64,000 nucleotides of DNA from Datura wrightii (GCA_035772735.1 JASDFA010000001.1:76596001-76660000), one strand, 5' to 3'. Counted from the first letter of the stretch, positions 44,881 through 56,240 are shown. Notes: a model not told the origin generated them from the letters alone. Made by a program: numbers and translations.

Positions 44881-45345
44881 ACTCATAAAGCAGCTAAGTT
44901 TCAGTGGACAGAGGCATGTGAGTGAAGTTTTCAGGAATTGAAGGATGGGCTGATTTCAGCACCTGTCCTGACTTTTCCAGAGGGTGTCGAGGGCTATGTG
45001 GTCTATTGTGATGCTTTGAGAGTTAGGCTAGGTTTTGTTCTGATGCAACACGACAAGGTCATTGCTTATGCCTCTAGATAGTTGAGGAAGCACGAGCAAA
45101 ATTATTCTACCCATGATCTTGAGTTGGCCGTAGTGGTATTTGCATTGAAGATTTGGCTTATACGGAGTACATGTTGATATCTTCACAGATCATAAGATCC
45201 TCCAGTATTTGTTTCAGCAGAAGGAGTTGAATTTACGCTACAGAAGCTGGTTAGAATTGCTGAAAGATTATGACGTTAGCATTCTGTATCATCCGGGCAA
45301 GGCAAATGTTGTAGCTGATGCGCTAAGTCGCAAGTATATGGGTAG
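44881..45345 (+). pseudogene. RNase H domain of element L
   Basis: FQWTEACE-stop-SFQELKDGL, LTFPEGVEGYVVYCDALRV, VIAYASR-stop-LRKHEQNYSTHDLELAVVVFALKIW. A short deletion of roughly eight bases near 45157 removes the HYLYG word and shifts the frame; it resumes VHVDIFTDHKILQYLF and YHPGKANVVADALSRK. The active-site Asp (YCDA) and Glu (DLEL) are present. Confidence 0.86.
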
Positions 45346-45369
45346 CTTGAACATATTCAGGTTGACAGG

Positions 45370-46600
45370 AATGAAATGATGAAGGCTGTACGGCAGTTGG
45401 CTAACTTACAGATTCGGTTACTGGATGCCGAAGATGGGGGTGTTATCGTCAAAAACACAACAGAATCGTCCTTGGTATTAGAAGTTAAGCAACGACAATA
45501 TGATGATGCAGAGTTAGTCTTACTGAGAGACAGTATACCACAACAGAAGCAGAGCCTATTTGATTATGGATCCGATGGAGTTCTTAGATACCAGGGCCCT
45601 TCTATGTGTACCTAATGTGGGTGAACTACGGGAACAAATTATGAATGAAGCTCATTATTCTTGATATTCAGTACACCCAGGTGCCACAAAGATGTATCGT
45701 GACCTGAGGCAGCTATATTGGTGGAATGGCATGAAAAAGTTCATCACTGGTCTTATGACTCGGTGTCCCAATTGCCAATAGGTAAAGGTTGAGCACCAGA
45801 GGCCTAGGGGTTTGGTGCAGGATATAGAAATTCCAGCCTTGAAGTGGGAGGTGATTAATATGGATTTTATTATAGGATTGCCTAGAATGAGCAGGAAGCA
45901 TGATTCTATCTAGGTAATAGTTGATAGATTAACTAAATCAGCTCTCTTCTTACCAGTTAAGACCACATATGCTGTCGAGGATTATGCTAGGCTTTATATA
46001 CGAGAGATAGTTCGCCTACATAGCGTCCCCTTGTCCATTATTTCTAACAAAGGTGCTTAGTTCACAGCAAACTTCTGGAAGTCTTTCTAGAAAGGCCTGG
46101 GCACTCAGGTAAGCCTCATTACCGCATTTCATCCTCAGACAGACGAACAGGCTGAACGCACCATTCAAACGCTTGAAGACATATTGCGTGCCTGTGTTTT
46201 AGATTTTGGCGGAAGCTGGGATGATCATGTTTCCTTGATTGAGTTCGCCTGTAATAACATCTACCAGGCAAGTATTAAGATGGCTCCATATAAAGCTTTA
46301 TATGGGCGAAAATGCAGGTCAAAACTGGGCTGGTTTGAACTTAGTGCGGCAGAGTTATTGGGGCCAGACTTAGTGCAACAAGCTATTGACAAGGTGAAAC
46401 TTATTAGAGATCGACTTCAGATAGCCCAAACCAGGCAGAAGTCTTATGCAGATGTACACTATCAAGCACTGGAGTTTGTTGTTAATGATTGGGTCTTCTT
46501 GAAAGTGTCATCTATGAAAGGCATTATGCAATTTGGCTGAAAAGGCAAGCTGAGTCCTAGATATGTTGGGCCCTACAGAGTTACCCGCAAGATAGGAAAA
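45370..46600 (+). pseudogene. Integrase of element L
   Basis: After the GGVIVKN linker, the zinc region keeps all four ligands (EAHYS, SVHPG, CPNC near 45650-45775) with stops inside it. The first acidic residue is in NMDFIIGLP (45858). The second position reads I-S-N-K-G near 46042, Asn instead of Asp. The Glu helix DEQAERTIQTLEDILR follows near 46143. The open part 46184-46540 has DDHVSLIEFACNNIYQASI, YGRKCRSKLGW and YVGPYRV-type ends. One catalytic Asp is lost, so it would be inactive. Confidence 0.88.
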
Positions 46601-46915
46601 GTGGCCTATAAGTTGGAGTTGCCACAACAGTTAGTGGTTGTTCACCCAGTATTTCATGTATCGATATTGCAGAAGTGTATAGGAGACCCAACTCATGTTA
46701 TGCCTATCGATGATGTCCGAATTTCTGAGGAGATGACCTACACCAAGGTTCTAGTTGCTATTCTTGACCGGCAAGTCAGGAAACTTCGAACCAAAGAAGT
46801 CGCCTCAGTTAAAGTATTATGGCGAAGTAATAACATCAAGAAGTGACTTGGGAGGCTGAGGAGGAAATGAAGAATAAATATCCTCACCTATTTACGATGC
46901 CGACATGATGTTAAC
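46601..46915 (+). pseudogene. Integrase tail with chromodomain-like end, element L
   Basis: VAYKLELPQQLVVVHPVFHVSILQKCIGDP, then VAILDRQVRKLRTKEVASVKVLWRSNN. A frameshift follows, and WEAEEEMKNKYPHLF is readable in the next frame. Same Tekay/Del-type tail as A and B although the LTRs are unrelated. Confidence 0.82.
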
Positions 46916-46999
46916 ATATGTGCTTCATACTTAAGTTACTGAGTATATATTTTGATGAATATTAAGTGAAATTAATTTCCATTCGGGGACGAATGTTCC

Positions 47000-47013
47000 T
47001 AAGGGGGGGAGAA
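47000..47013 (+). promoter_or_regulatory. Polypurine tract of element L
   Basis: AAGGGGGGGAGAA before the right LTR; GGGACGAATGTTCC precedes it as in A. Confidence 0.8.
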
Positions 47014-49768
47014 TATAACACCCTAAAAACTTTTTGGTGATTATTTGATGTTTTATGCTAGGTTAGGGAAAGTACGGGTTGTATATTGGTGGTAGGTGAC
47101 AAGGGAAATGTGTACGATCAAAAAACCAAAGAGAATGTGAAGTTCATAAGTAAGGGTAAACTTTAAGCGACCATATCTCCCAATATATAATGTATTAGAA
47201 GCCCCACGACCTATCACATTTAAGGTCTTTGAGTCTAGTTTTTAGAACATCAAACCACTTGTACATCGGAGTTCGGAGTAAGAAGTTATGGGCATTTTAC
47301 CGAACCATCGCGAGCGATGACACGAGCATGACGCCCTAGCTCCTCCACCGCCCTATTTACTTAAAGTCTGATTTTTTTCACTTGTAGAAAACATTTCCAG
47401 CTAAATCTAAATCGACCAGCTTTCTAAGGATTCACTTTCTCTCTCAATTACAACAGCTAGGACAAAGAAAATCAAGGAGGAACATCAAGCAAAGTTCAAG
47501 AAAATCACAAGATAAGTTGAGAATACCTTGCCAAGTATGTTAGGGGCTGTTTTGGAGCTCGTTTTGGCAAGGTTTTTAAGATGTTTTACAGCGTTTCAAA
47601 ATCAATTTGGACTTACTATATATCCATATTTGAGGAGGTGTTGAAATCAGGAGAAAAGGTAAGGATTTCTCCCCTTTTAAACCTCTCAAATTGCGAAGCA
47701 AAAATCTGGAAATTGGCAGCTAAGTGAGTTGCCGATGGACTGTTTGTTAGCTGAGTTTTGCTCGTTTTCCTCAGGATTTTTGGCTGTTTATTTTGCTGGA
47801 ATTATACTTTATATTGAGGGGTAGAATCACAGAAAAACTAAGGTAAAATATCCTCTGTTTGCTCCCTCAAAAGTTAGTGAAACTTAGTTGAGAAAATGGC
47901 TAAATGTTGTTGATGTTACCATGTGTTGTTGTTGCTATTTTGACTACCTCTGATTAGTTATGTTGGCTGCACTTTTTAATAAAGATTAATCTTGTTTCTG
48001 GCGTATAAAACACTGGATTAAGGAGGTTGAAGTCTGATCATTGAGATAGGAAATCGGCTAGAGAAAAGTTCATCGGAGAAAGGTATGTAAGGCGCCCCGT
48101 CTATCATTCTTTTAAGCACGATTCATGTGTTGTGAATCGAATGAGACAGAAACCTATTTAAAATTCTTGAGGCAGTATGTTAAGATTCATTAAGGCTTTA
48201 AAGCTCCATGTTTTATTGATTATAAATGTTAAGATTACAAGTGACACACCTAAAGTGTGATATTGTGTTGATTGTTGTCGTAGTTGTACATGGAGTTGGA
48301 GACCCCTCAATGTGGGCATTGTTAGCTGGTCCTTACTGTATGTCATGTGTATATACATGTGATGTTAAATGTATTTAAAGGTCTGGTTGCTAACTGAAAT
48401 TGGTGAAAGAGCCGATATGAGGACGTGTAAACGATTTTAAGCCATGTAAAGACGTCGCAAGCTATTGAGGGTAAACGAGCTTACCAAATTAGGATTACCT
48501 GGTTATGGTTGTCCTTTATCTTATGTGTATGTTATGAAATATTCCAGGCCAAGAGGATATTTCATAATCCCTTTCCCTTAAGTCGAACGACAAGCTAGCT
48601 AGTTTCTGAGCTCTAATGTCCCTTGGAGACGATCTACAAATTTTGTTGAAACTCTTAGGTTATCCGTAGTTCCTTATGATTTATACAAGTTTTTAAACAT
48701 GCATTTAAGTTCTATTTCTAGCTTTACATGTTATATGTACTCAGTTCCAGTTATGCATTACGAAGGAGGCCTATGCAGGACACATGTTTAGTATTCGTCA
48801 TTTCTATGTTGTATCTATTGAGCTGGTCCAGTATAAGCCATATCGGCTCCATTTATGATTTTGTCTAAGCTTTATTAATTTTACCCCGGTGTGGTACACC
48901 GGCTGGAGGTCTTGTTATTTTACCCCGGTGTGGTACACCAGCTGGACGGAGTTTACGCCGGTATGGTACACTGGCTGGAGGCATTTTTATTTTTACCTCT
49001 GTATGGTACACCAGCTGGAGGCATTTTATTTCTACCCCAGTGTGGTATACTGGCTGGACGAATTGTATATATATTTTATGGTCGGCTGTCTTCTGGCATG
49101 TCACTTATAGGCTTTGTTGTGCACTAGATGGTTGCATTTACACTTCAATAATGAGTTATTGTAAGGTGTCTATGTTTAGAATTTTGGGTTGTTACTACTC
49201 CTTATTTCTGGCCTAGTTATCATTTTTATCTTACATGTTTATAGTTTTCAGCCTTACATACCAGTACATTTTATTCGTATTGACATCCCTTCATCTTGGG
49301 ACCCTTCCTGCAATCGTGCAGCAGGTACAGGTCGAGGCTCAAATCATTGGACGTAGTAGGATCCAGACTTTAGCAGAATAGTGGTATGCTCCTCTCTTCC
49401 AGGAGCCATGTCCTAGTTTGGACTATTTTCAGTTTTGTGTACAACATGGGTAAGCCGATGCCCTGTCTCATGCATTTCAGTTTGTTTACTCTGTAGAGGC
49501 TGATGTGGACTAGTTTGTATAGTAGTGTGGGTTGTGTAGTCATATCGGTTTTTCATTGCCTTGCTTAGCTTTATTGTAGCCTTGTCAGCTTTCTAGGTTC
49601 CATATTTATAATTGTCAAGGAATTATTGGCCCAGAATTTATCTTGGTTGGATGTGAAAGGTGGCTTGGTCAACCTTAGTGTTACATTTATAGATGCTATG
49701 TAGCCGACTTCTCGATCGACCATGAATCGAGTGCTAGTGGCACCCTACCATAGTTCTGGGGCGTGACA
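47014..49768 (+). repeat. Right LTR of element L
   Basis: 2755 bases, colinear with 38873-41642 and clearly similar, with scattered substitutions and small indels. It carries the hairpin array again at 48881-49058. Confidence 0.9.
48881..49058 (+). repeat. Five-hairpin array in right LTR of L
   Basis: Same five units as at 40755-40933, more decayed. The first stem (CCGGTGT/ACACCGG) is perfect; the fifth reads CCAGTGT/ATACTGG and still pairs with one G-U. Confidence 0.85.
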
Positions 49769-49773
49769 ATTCT

Positions 49774-51440
49774 TCACTCACTTATTGTAATTACTTGAAT
49801 CCATGTTTAAATTATGTGAAGATTGTATGGTTATCCCTAAGAACTTGAATGTGCCATTAATAGACATGTTGAGAAGAAATTAGAGTTTATGGGCTTGAAT
49901 AATTGAAATTTAAGTATGTATATCCCTTATGTCTTCGATGGAATTGATTGGGCATGAGTTAAATCTATGATAATGGTCTAATTAATGCATTCTTCTCATG
50001 AATTGGAGTAATCTCGAAATGGGTCTTACGAAATAAAGATGTATGCTTGTCACATTATCTCGTTGAATATGTATAAGTTATGAGTCAAGTATATTGTTTC
50101 CCGTAAATCTAGAATTATGAGTCAATGTATGTGTGTTAAGGTATGAATCGGATTTATGGATCATGAATGACTCTATGATATATGTCGAATGGTATGAGGA
50201 TGGAACTTAAACGTTGTGAAGGTACTATGCATGATGTAAATCTAAAGATGCTCACTAATGTAAGACCTTTTAGTAAATATTGATATCGCTCCATGACAAT
50301 ATGTATTATGATGATAAAGTATGAGAATGATATTTCAGAATATTGGGCTTTTTGTTAGTAGAAAGTAGCCCTAGTCCCTTCGAAACGAATGTTATATGAC
50401 GAAAATTAGTAAATGCTCATGTCTCTGGTTAGCTGCAGTAGTTTAGTATATATATATGATCAGATCTTATATTAATAGCCTGCATGTTTTAGGCTAGAAA
50501 GGTAACTTCCTTAGTTGAGAACTTTTCCCTTAGTTAGTCAGGGAACTTCCTTAGTCGAGAACGTTTCCCTTAGTCGGTCAGGGAAGTTCCTTAGCCGAGA
50601 ACATTTCCCTTAGCCAGTCTGGAACACTCCATAGTTGAGAATGTGTTCCTATGTGCAAATTGGGACACTCCATAGTTGAGAATGTGTCCCTTAGTAAGCC
50701 AGGGACTCTCCATAGTAGGGAATGGCTCCCTTAGCTCATGTTATCGGTTTAAGTCAGTTGTGTTAGGAGGTAGTCTTAGTTATCGGTAGATGTTCAGTAT
50801 ATGACCTTTATGCATAAGTTCGATGATGTTTCCATGAAATGAGATCCAAAGGAAAGTTCCATACATGTGTATGTATAAGTGGCTCTCAAGAGAATCGATG
50901 CATGTTAAATCAGTTATGCTAATGTACTTGGTTATTTCCTTATTGTATACTTGTGTTTTTATTGATCTATGATATCCTGCATGTTTAGTACATTCCAAGT
51001 ACTAACTGCATGCCTTTTTGTGCTATATCATCTCATGATGTAGATTTAGGTTTTCAGACTCAGCCTCGCGGTTAGATACACTCCATCCCTATTCAGCTGC
51101 TAGTGGTGAGTCCTCATCTTTCGAGGGCATGATTTATGTTTACATTTTTTTCATGTTCAGTTTTCAGATTTTAGGAGTTCGCTGGGGGTTTGTCCCAGCA
51201 ACTCATCAGTTTAGTAGAAGGCTTTCAGACTTGTCAAGATAGACTCAGCTTTTTATCAAGTGTAGCTTTGATTGTCCTTATGATTTATGTTAGATTATAG
51301 TAGTTAGATTCTGCTTATCCGTGTTGTTGATTGTTTCTAATGCTAAGTGTTATGCTATAATTATGCCATGGGTTGATTTGGAGCCTTTCGGGGTTCCTTG
51401 TCTCGTGTTTACTATCTGGGTCTACTCTCGGGTCATGATA
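49774..51440 (+). repeat. Right LTR of element E, second part
   Basis: Resumes after L and aligns with 34233-35900; ends CATGATA (CGTGACA in relatives). It holds the 40-bp array again at about 50500-50740, with six units. Confidence 0.88.
50500..50740 (+). repeat. Six 40-bp units in right LTR of E
   Basis: Same array as 34961-35200 with scattered substitutions; unit number is unchanged between the two LTRs. Confidence 0.82.
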
Positions 51441-51610
51441 GTTGCCTGGCAAGAAATGCTTTATTTAATGTTGTGACACGACGCAAGTGGTTCGGTTACT
51501 CAGAATTCACCAAACCACCACATGGTTTGTCTCCAAAGAAGCACCTGATTTAATGTCGAGACATGAATCAAGCCTCTTGGATACTCAGACTTCATCAAGG
51601 AACTCGGATT
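51441..51610 (-). repeat. Post-pol block of D in two tandem copies
   Basis: Copies at 51441-51525 and 51526-51610 (period about 85). Shared plus-strand words are AAGAA, ATTTAATGT, GACA, CAAG, TACTCAGA and TTCA. Each corresponds to the block at 25680-25728 (G) and 61198-61245 (F). E is inserted at the edge of the first copy. Confidence 0.7.
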
Positions 51611-51797
51611 AATCCTCTATTGCTAAGACAACTCTGTACTTCTTTGGTTTCTTCATTGACCAACAGACATTAAAGGTGACATCTTTTTTATTGAGTCTAA
51701 ATTTTAACTGGTCATCCTCCACAACTACTAAAGATCTCCCAATGTCTAGGAATGGTTGCCCCAGAATGACGGGGACCTTAAAATCAACCTCATAATC
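51609..51797 (-). pseudogene. Protease C-terminus of element D
   Basis: Minus-strand reading YEVDFKVPVILGQPFLDIGRS, then LKFRLNKKDVTFNVCWSM, and a stop after VLAIED. It aligns with F at 61369-61500 (MDEEVPIILGRPLLAMGRA, LKFQVKSEEVTFKV). The catalytic half with D-x-G-A-S is missing. M's insertion splits gag from this fragment, but the flanks of M join cleanly, so the core was lost before M arrived. Confidence 0.82.
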
Positions 51798-52866
51798 TGG
51801 TCCGTGGCACGGTGGCTTGGCTCCGCGTTGCACGCCATGCCACGTTGAGCTTTAATTCCTGGACCCCCAGTTCCAGTGAGGGTCCGCGTTCGTAGCGTGT
51901 CACGGAGGCAGTGCTCCACGATGCACTCCGTGACACGTTGCTCGTTATTCCGGGAAAAATTCCCAGCAGTATAAATAGAACACTTAAGTTCATTTTTCAA
52001 TATTCTGACTTGGTGGAGCAAGAACGTGGGTTACACGCAGTTGAGGGACGAAAATATCAGGGTTTTCTCTCTCTTTCTTTCTTCTTTAATTCAATTGCTT
52101 GTATGATTAACACTCATTTAAAGATGTTTAATCCACAAATGAGTGGCTAATTCCTCTTCTTGCTGAGGTTATGAACAATTGTGATGAAATGTGATCATTG
52201 ATTCTTTGGTTTTTGATCTTTTCTTCCATGGTTGTTCTATTAGTTCTTGTTCTTACTGCATTAAGGTGTGGCCTACGTTAATGTATATCTAAAAAGTCCG
52301 GTTTCACTCGAGAGAGCAAGAAATTGGAAAGTTGTGAATTAACAGGATATGTTCTTTACTTGATTTAGAAAAATTGGGAATTGATTTACTTTCAGGATAG
52401 AAATATACCTGAAAGTCGTATTAGTCAATTTAGGAACCGGGTTTGTATGGCTAGAACATGAATTGCATTTAATCACAGAAATGTAGGTGGATGGTTTATG
52501 ATTCTTAAGTGAGGTTAAATATGAGAGTTTTAATCTCTTGGCAATTGTTCTTGGCTAGCAACCGGAGGAAAAGATTAACCAAATTATAATGATAATTAAT
52601 TTCATTACATGTTCGTTTAACCTCCGCATGCTCTCATTCATAGTTCAGACTCAATGTAGATAATTGTTTTAGCTTTAGTATAAAAATTATAAAACAAACT
52701 ATCAAACTCTTTGTTACACTATTGTCTGCATTTTTAGAAGTAAAATATAGTACACTAGAGCAGATTGCACTTCATCCAAGTCTCTGTGGGATCGATACTT
52801 GGCTTACTAAAGCCACTTACTACTTGTTCGACCACGTGCACTTGCATGTTGTTTTATACACCCACA
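51798..52866 (+). mobile_element. Solo LTR M
   Basis: About 1.07 kb from TGGTCCGTGG to ACACCCACA, with no internal region. A TATA box (TATAAATA) lies at 51970-51977. The 3' end resembles the 3' end of J's LTR on the opposite strand (GTGGGATCGATAC, CCACGTGCACTTGCA). Flanks share AATC (51794-51797 and 52867-52870), a 4-5 bp target duplication. Joining them makes D's gag run into its protease fragment. Confidence 0.75.
51896..51937. repeat. 12-bp perfect inverted repeat in U3 of M
   Basis: CGTGTCACGGAG (51896-51907) and CTCCGTGACACG (51926-51937) around 18 bases, 32 bases upstream of the TATA box. Confidence 0.88.
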
Positions 52867-54644
52867 AATCACAACCCGAACACATCTATTCCAATGCCTC
52901 GACCAATGGTATCCTTATAGATAACTGTTTTAGCGTTGACAAGAATTTCTGAAACTTACCATTCTCCGCCTTCTTCTTTAGTCTTTAAGGGAACGGTGGC
53001 GGTGGTTGTGGAATAGCCTTGTAAATTTGAGTGGCTCCTTGCTTCTCTCCTTGTTCAGCTTCAGGCCCCTTTTCAACCATTTGAGCCTCAGTCAACTCAA
53101 CATTCTTATTATGCTCATTCTCAGCAACATCTTCATCAGTGTCGATCATGCTTTCTTTCTTCCTTTCAACTACAAATTCTAGAGGGGGATCAACCATGGT
53201 CTTTCCACTCCTACTCATCATATCCATGCAGTGACCATCATTCTTTTGATTCTAGACTATGTTGCTAGGTAGTGTACCCTTTTGGCTAGGGTTCATGGAT
53301 GCTAACAGTTGCCCTAGCTATTGTTCGATATGCTTGATAGCCATAACATGTGACTCAACTCTCTGAGCCATGCTCGATAGATCACTATGGGTGTCTTTCA
53401 GCTGATCATCTGTGGATCTTACCTTCTTTCGCATCTCAGCCATCATGCTCTCCAACTTTGACTATCTAGCCTCCTCCTCACGTGCATTCAGAGGCATGTA
53501 TAATCCTGCTCGGTCGTTGTGGTAATCATCATTCTCTCTCCAGTCTCCTTCACGCTTCCAACCTCAGCTTCTATCTCTGTACCCATTTTTGGTTGTAATG
53601 TTCTCTGTATTGGTTCCGACCTTGGTTTCCAAAATGCTGGTGCCAAGTGTCTTATCCATACCCTTGGCGTTGGCTTGGAAACCCGCCACCTGGTTGTTCA
53701 AGAAGTTATCCTCCTTCTCGGAATCTGAGTGGTCAGGCCCTGGCTCCTGTCCCTGTGTCCCCACTGCATTAACTTTTCTATCTCCATCACCCATGATATG
53801 CTTAGTGAGAAATTCCAATAATGCGCGCATATGAGCCAATTCCTGGTCATGTTCTTCTTCCTTCCTTCGTTGGTCTACAATCAAACAAACAACATATGTA
53901 CCAACCGCTGCTTCTACTTCCCAGGTGTGCCATGCTCTATTGTTTTTATCACTCTATCTAGAATAATGGCAGCTTGCTCCCAAGTTTCGCTTATCAGTGC
54001 TCCTCCCACCACTATGTTTGCTACTGCTTTTGTACTGTTGTTCAAGGATCTATAGAAAATCTCCAACAAACTGTCATCAGGAATTTTCTGGTTCAGGTGC
54101 TTGGTCGATTTATTCTTGAACCTAAATCTGGTTTCATGAATTCCCTCAATATTCAGTTGTTGGAAATTGTAGATTTCATTCTGAAGCTACAACATCTTGG
54201 AGGGTGGAAAGAATCTCTCTAGAAAAGCTCAGCTTGCCTAGTTTCTTCAGTAATACCGGCAATTCCAATAACCATAAAGTGTCCTTTGCAGATAGAGAGA
54301 AGGGGAAGAGTCTTAGCCTTATAGCATACTGGATGACTCTGGGTAGCTTGTACGCCTTGCATATTCCCACAGAGTTCATCAGGTGCAGGTTGGTATCACC
54401 AGTAGCATTCACATAAAGTTCATCAGGTGCAGGTTGGGATCATCAGCTGCATGACCACTAAAAACCCCTTTCATGTTCAATAATTGGATCATGGTGGTAG
54501 TGATGTTAAATTTTTCCCTTGCAGGAAATGGTGGTGATACAATACCTCCAGTTGACCCAACTTCATCAAAGTCCAGGTCATCCTCATCAAAAAATTGAGG
54601 GGCGTATCTTTGACCTCGATTGCCCCTCCCATGGAAACCAACAT
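52867..54644 (-). pseudogene. gag of element D
   Basis: From the minus-strand N-terminal side: GFHGRGNRGQRYAPQFFDEDD, ITTTMIQLLNMKGVFSG, DPNLHLMNF (54657-54410), then, after a 44-bp duplication, AIRLRLFPFSLSAKDTLWL. Farther on are EEHDQELAHMRALLEFLTKH (53880-53760), MSRSGKTMVDPPLE (53227) and an acidic stretch with a QPPPPFP turn. The end, ENGKFQKFLSTLKQLSIRIPLVEALE, runs to M. It is the Athila-type gag with the C-terminal gag-pro junction. Several stops and frameshifts. F interrupts the N-terminus at 54645. Confidence 0.84.
54373..54460. repeat. 44-bp tandem duplication in gag of D
   Basis: Units 54373-54416 and 54417-54460, both starting AGTTCATCAGGTGCAGGTTGG and differing at several bases. 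44 is not a multiple of three, which explains the frame break between the two gag pieces here. Confidence 0.8.
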
Positions 54645-56240
54645 TGACAACGTCCAAAATATATCCTTAATGCAAAGAATATATATGTCCGAAGTGTCAA
54701 AATAAGTAACTCAACGAGTGCTCGGGTCGAATCCATGAGGACTAGGGAATGATAGTTACATGTGTCGATTGAGAAATTGACGTTAGCTTGCACCACGTAG
54801 ATTTAATATAAAAACAAATAAAATTGGCGGAGTTGAAATATGCAGAGAATTGTATTGGTTGATTTAGTGAAATAAAATAGCAAGATCAGCTAAGTTGTCA
54901 ACAAGGATGTAAAAGACTAGACGTGCGGCGTTGATGAAATACTAACTAGATCGAGACATGCCATGTCATCCTATAAGTCCAACAAGTGTAAATAATCTCG
55001 GGAAGTGGGTAATTACAACTTTTCAGCCTTGTAATTATCTCTTACTAGATTTTGTCAAATTTTTAGTCACAATTTAGCTCAACCCGACTTGATTTGGATT
55101 AGCAGCTGCACTAATTTCTAGCTATTAGCTGCTAATAAGGAATGAGAATGCAATTTAAGCTATTTCTAGTCCAATGTCACACTCTCTTCTCCATACCCAC
55201 TACTAAATTCTCTTCTAATACTTAATTATTCTTTTACAAGAAACAATCAAGCAAGAATAAATAGGCCTATATCATAATCAATGGATCTTCCTTTATAGAT
55301 TGAAGAGAATCTAATAGATTTACACTTGCATGAACAATGTGAAGATGACTCTCGCAATACCAAATCCAATTAAGTATTCATCATCACACACCTCTAGTTA
55401 ATGATTTTAGCTACTCATGGTTAAGAAATTTAGAAACACATTCATCAATAGCATCGTTGAATTTAATAGCAAGAGTAGAAAAATCAACTTCAAAAAATAA
55501 TCTCCAACACTAGCTAAAACATACTAGTACAAAGAAGAATAGAGTAGAGCATTTTCTACAATTTTCTATCAAAATCTCCCTATCTTAAGAGAATGTTTTT
55601 CATCAAAAAGGGGAAACAATGATGTGATGTAAGCTTTGTTCTCTCTCAATATCTCTATTTCTATTTGTCCTTCTGCATATCTGTACAAAGTACTTTATCT
55701 TCCATTTATATCATGAAAAGTAAGGCACTTTTTATCTCTTTTCCAGTGTTGGACGATTATACCCCTTGAGCACCATTTTGGAATCGGTGGAGACATCGGT
55801 GGTTATCTGATTCCAATCCTGAACCGACGGGTATCTTTTCTGAATCCTCACCCAATTCCAGTGAATATCGGCGGTTCACCTGGCATTTCACTGATGCCAA
55901 TCTATGAACTGTCGGCTCTTTAAGAAATTTTCCAGAAACTTTAGGTATCTTTCGACGACTGAACCGGTGACTCGTCGTTGGCAAGTCGTGAACCGCCGTT
56001 GGCATTAATCCTCAGAGGAAGTGATGTTCGACCCTTGGCCGACATTTTATCAGTTTTCATCTGTGAATAGCTGATTTACTCACTCCCTTCTTTTTACTCC
56101 ATTTTTTCTCTTTTCTTCATATTTAGTCATCTGCACACAAAAAAACAAAAAAGGGCATAAAATCCAAATAATCAACTCAAAGAACTAAACAAAAACTCAA
56201 GTTTTAGAGCTTAATGAGTTGGTAAATTACCAATTCATCA
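54645..56240 (-). repeat. 3' LTR of element F
   Basis: 1596 bases; plus-strand ends TGACAACGTCC and ATTCATCA. A minus-strand TATA-like box (ATATAAATGG) lies at 55703-55712. Upstream of it, at about 55770-56000, is a cluster of GGCGGTTCA, GAACCGCCG and GACTCGTCG words. Confidence 0.85.

Larger units (their letters stand above)
38873..49768 (+). mobile_element. Element L: full-length chromovirus-like Ty3/Gypsy element
   Basis: 10.9 kb: left LTR 38873-41642, primer site 41647, gag, protease, RT, RNase H, integrase, chromodomain-like tail, purine tract, right LTR 47014-49768. Both LTRs begin TATAACACCC (TG changed to TA) and end TGACA. Flanks are ATTAT (38868-38872) and ATTCT (49769-49773), a target duplication with one change; the site lies inside E's right LTR. 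It is the best preserved pol-bearing element here but still has stops, two frameshifts in pol and a duplication in gag. It is a different family from A, B and E. Confidence 0.92.
33353..51440 (+). mobile_element. Element E: gag-only chromovirus relative, right LTR split by L
   Basis: Left LTR 33353-35900, primer site 35905, gag 36118-37285, a filler of unknown origin, a purine tract and a right LTR (37996-38872 plus 49774-51440). The right LTR totals about 2.54 kb against 2.55 kb on the left. No protease, RT, RNase H or integrase is present. Flanks are GTTGT (33348-33352) and GTTGC (51441-51445), a 5-bp target duplication with one change. Joining the flanks restores the post-pol block of D. 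It needed enzymes in trans. Confidence 0.9.
27805..54644 (-). mobile_element. Element D: pol-less Athila-like element (split by E and M; 5' end displaced by F)
   Basis: Read on the minus strand: gag (54644-52867), a protease fragment (51797-51609), a doubled post-pol block (51610-51441), a spacer (33352-31869), an env-like ORF (31868-30955), a 3' region, a purine tract and the 3' LTR (29449-27805). RT, RNase H and integrase are absent between protease and post-pol block. E (33353-51440) and solo LTR M (51798-52866) interrupt it, and F separates gag from its 5' LTR, which lies outside the window. D belongs to the same family as C. Confidence 0.82.
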
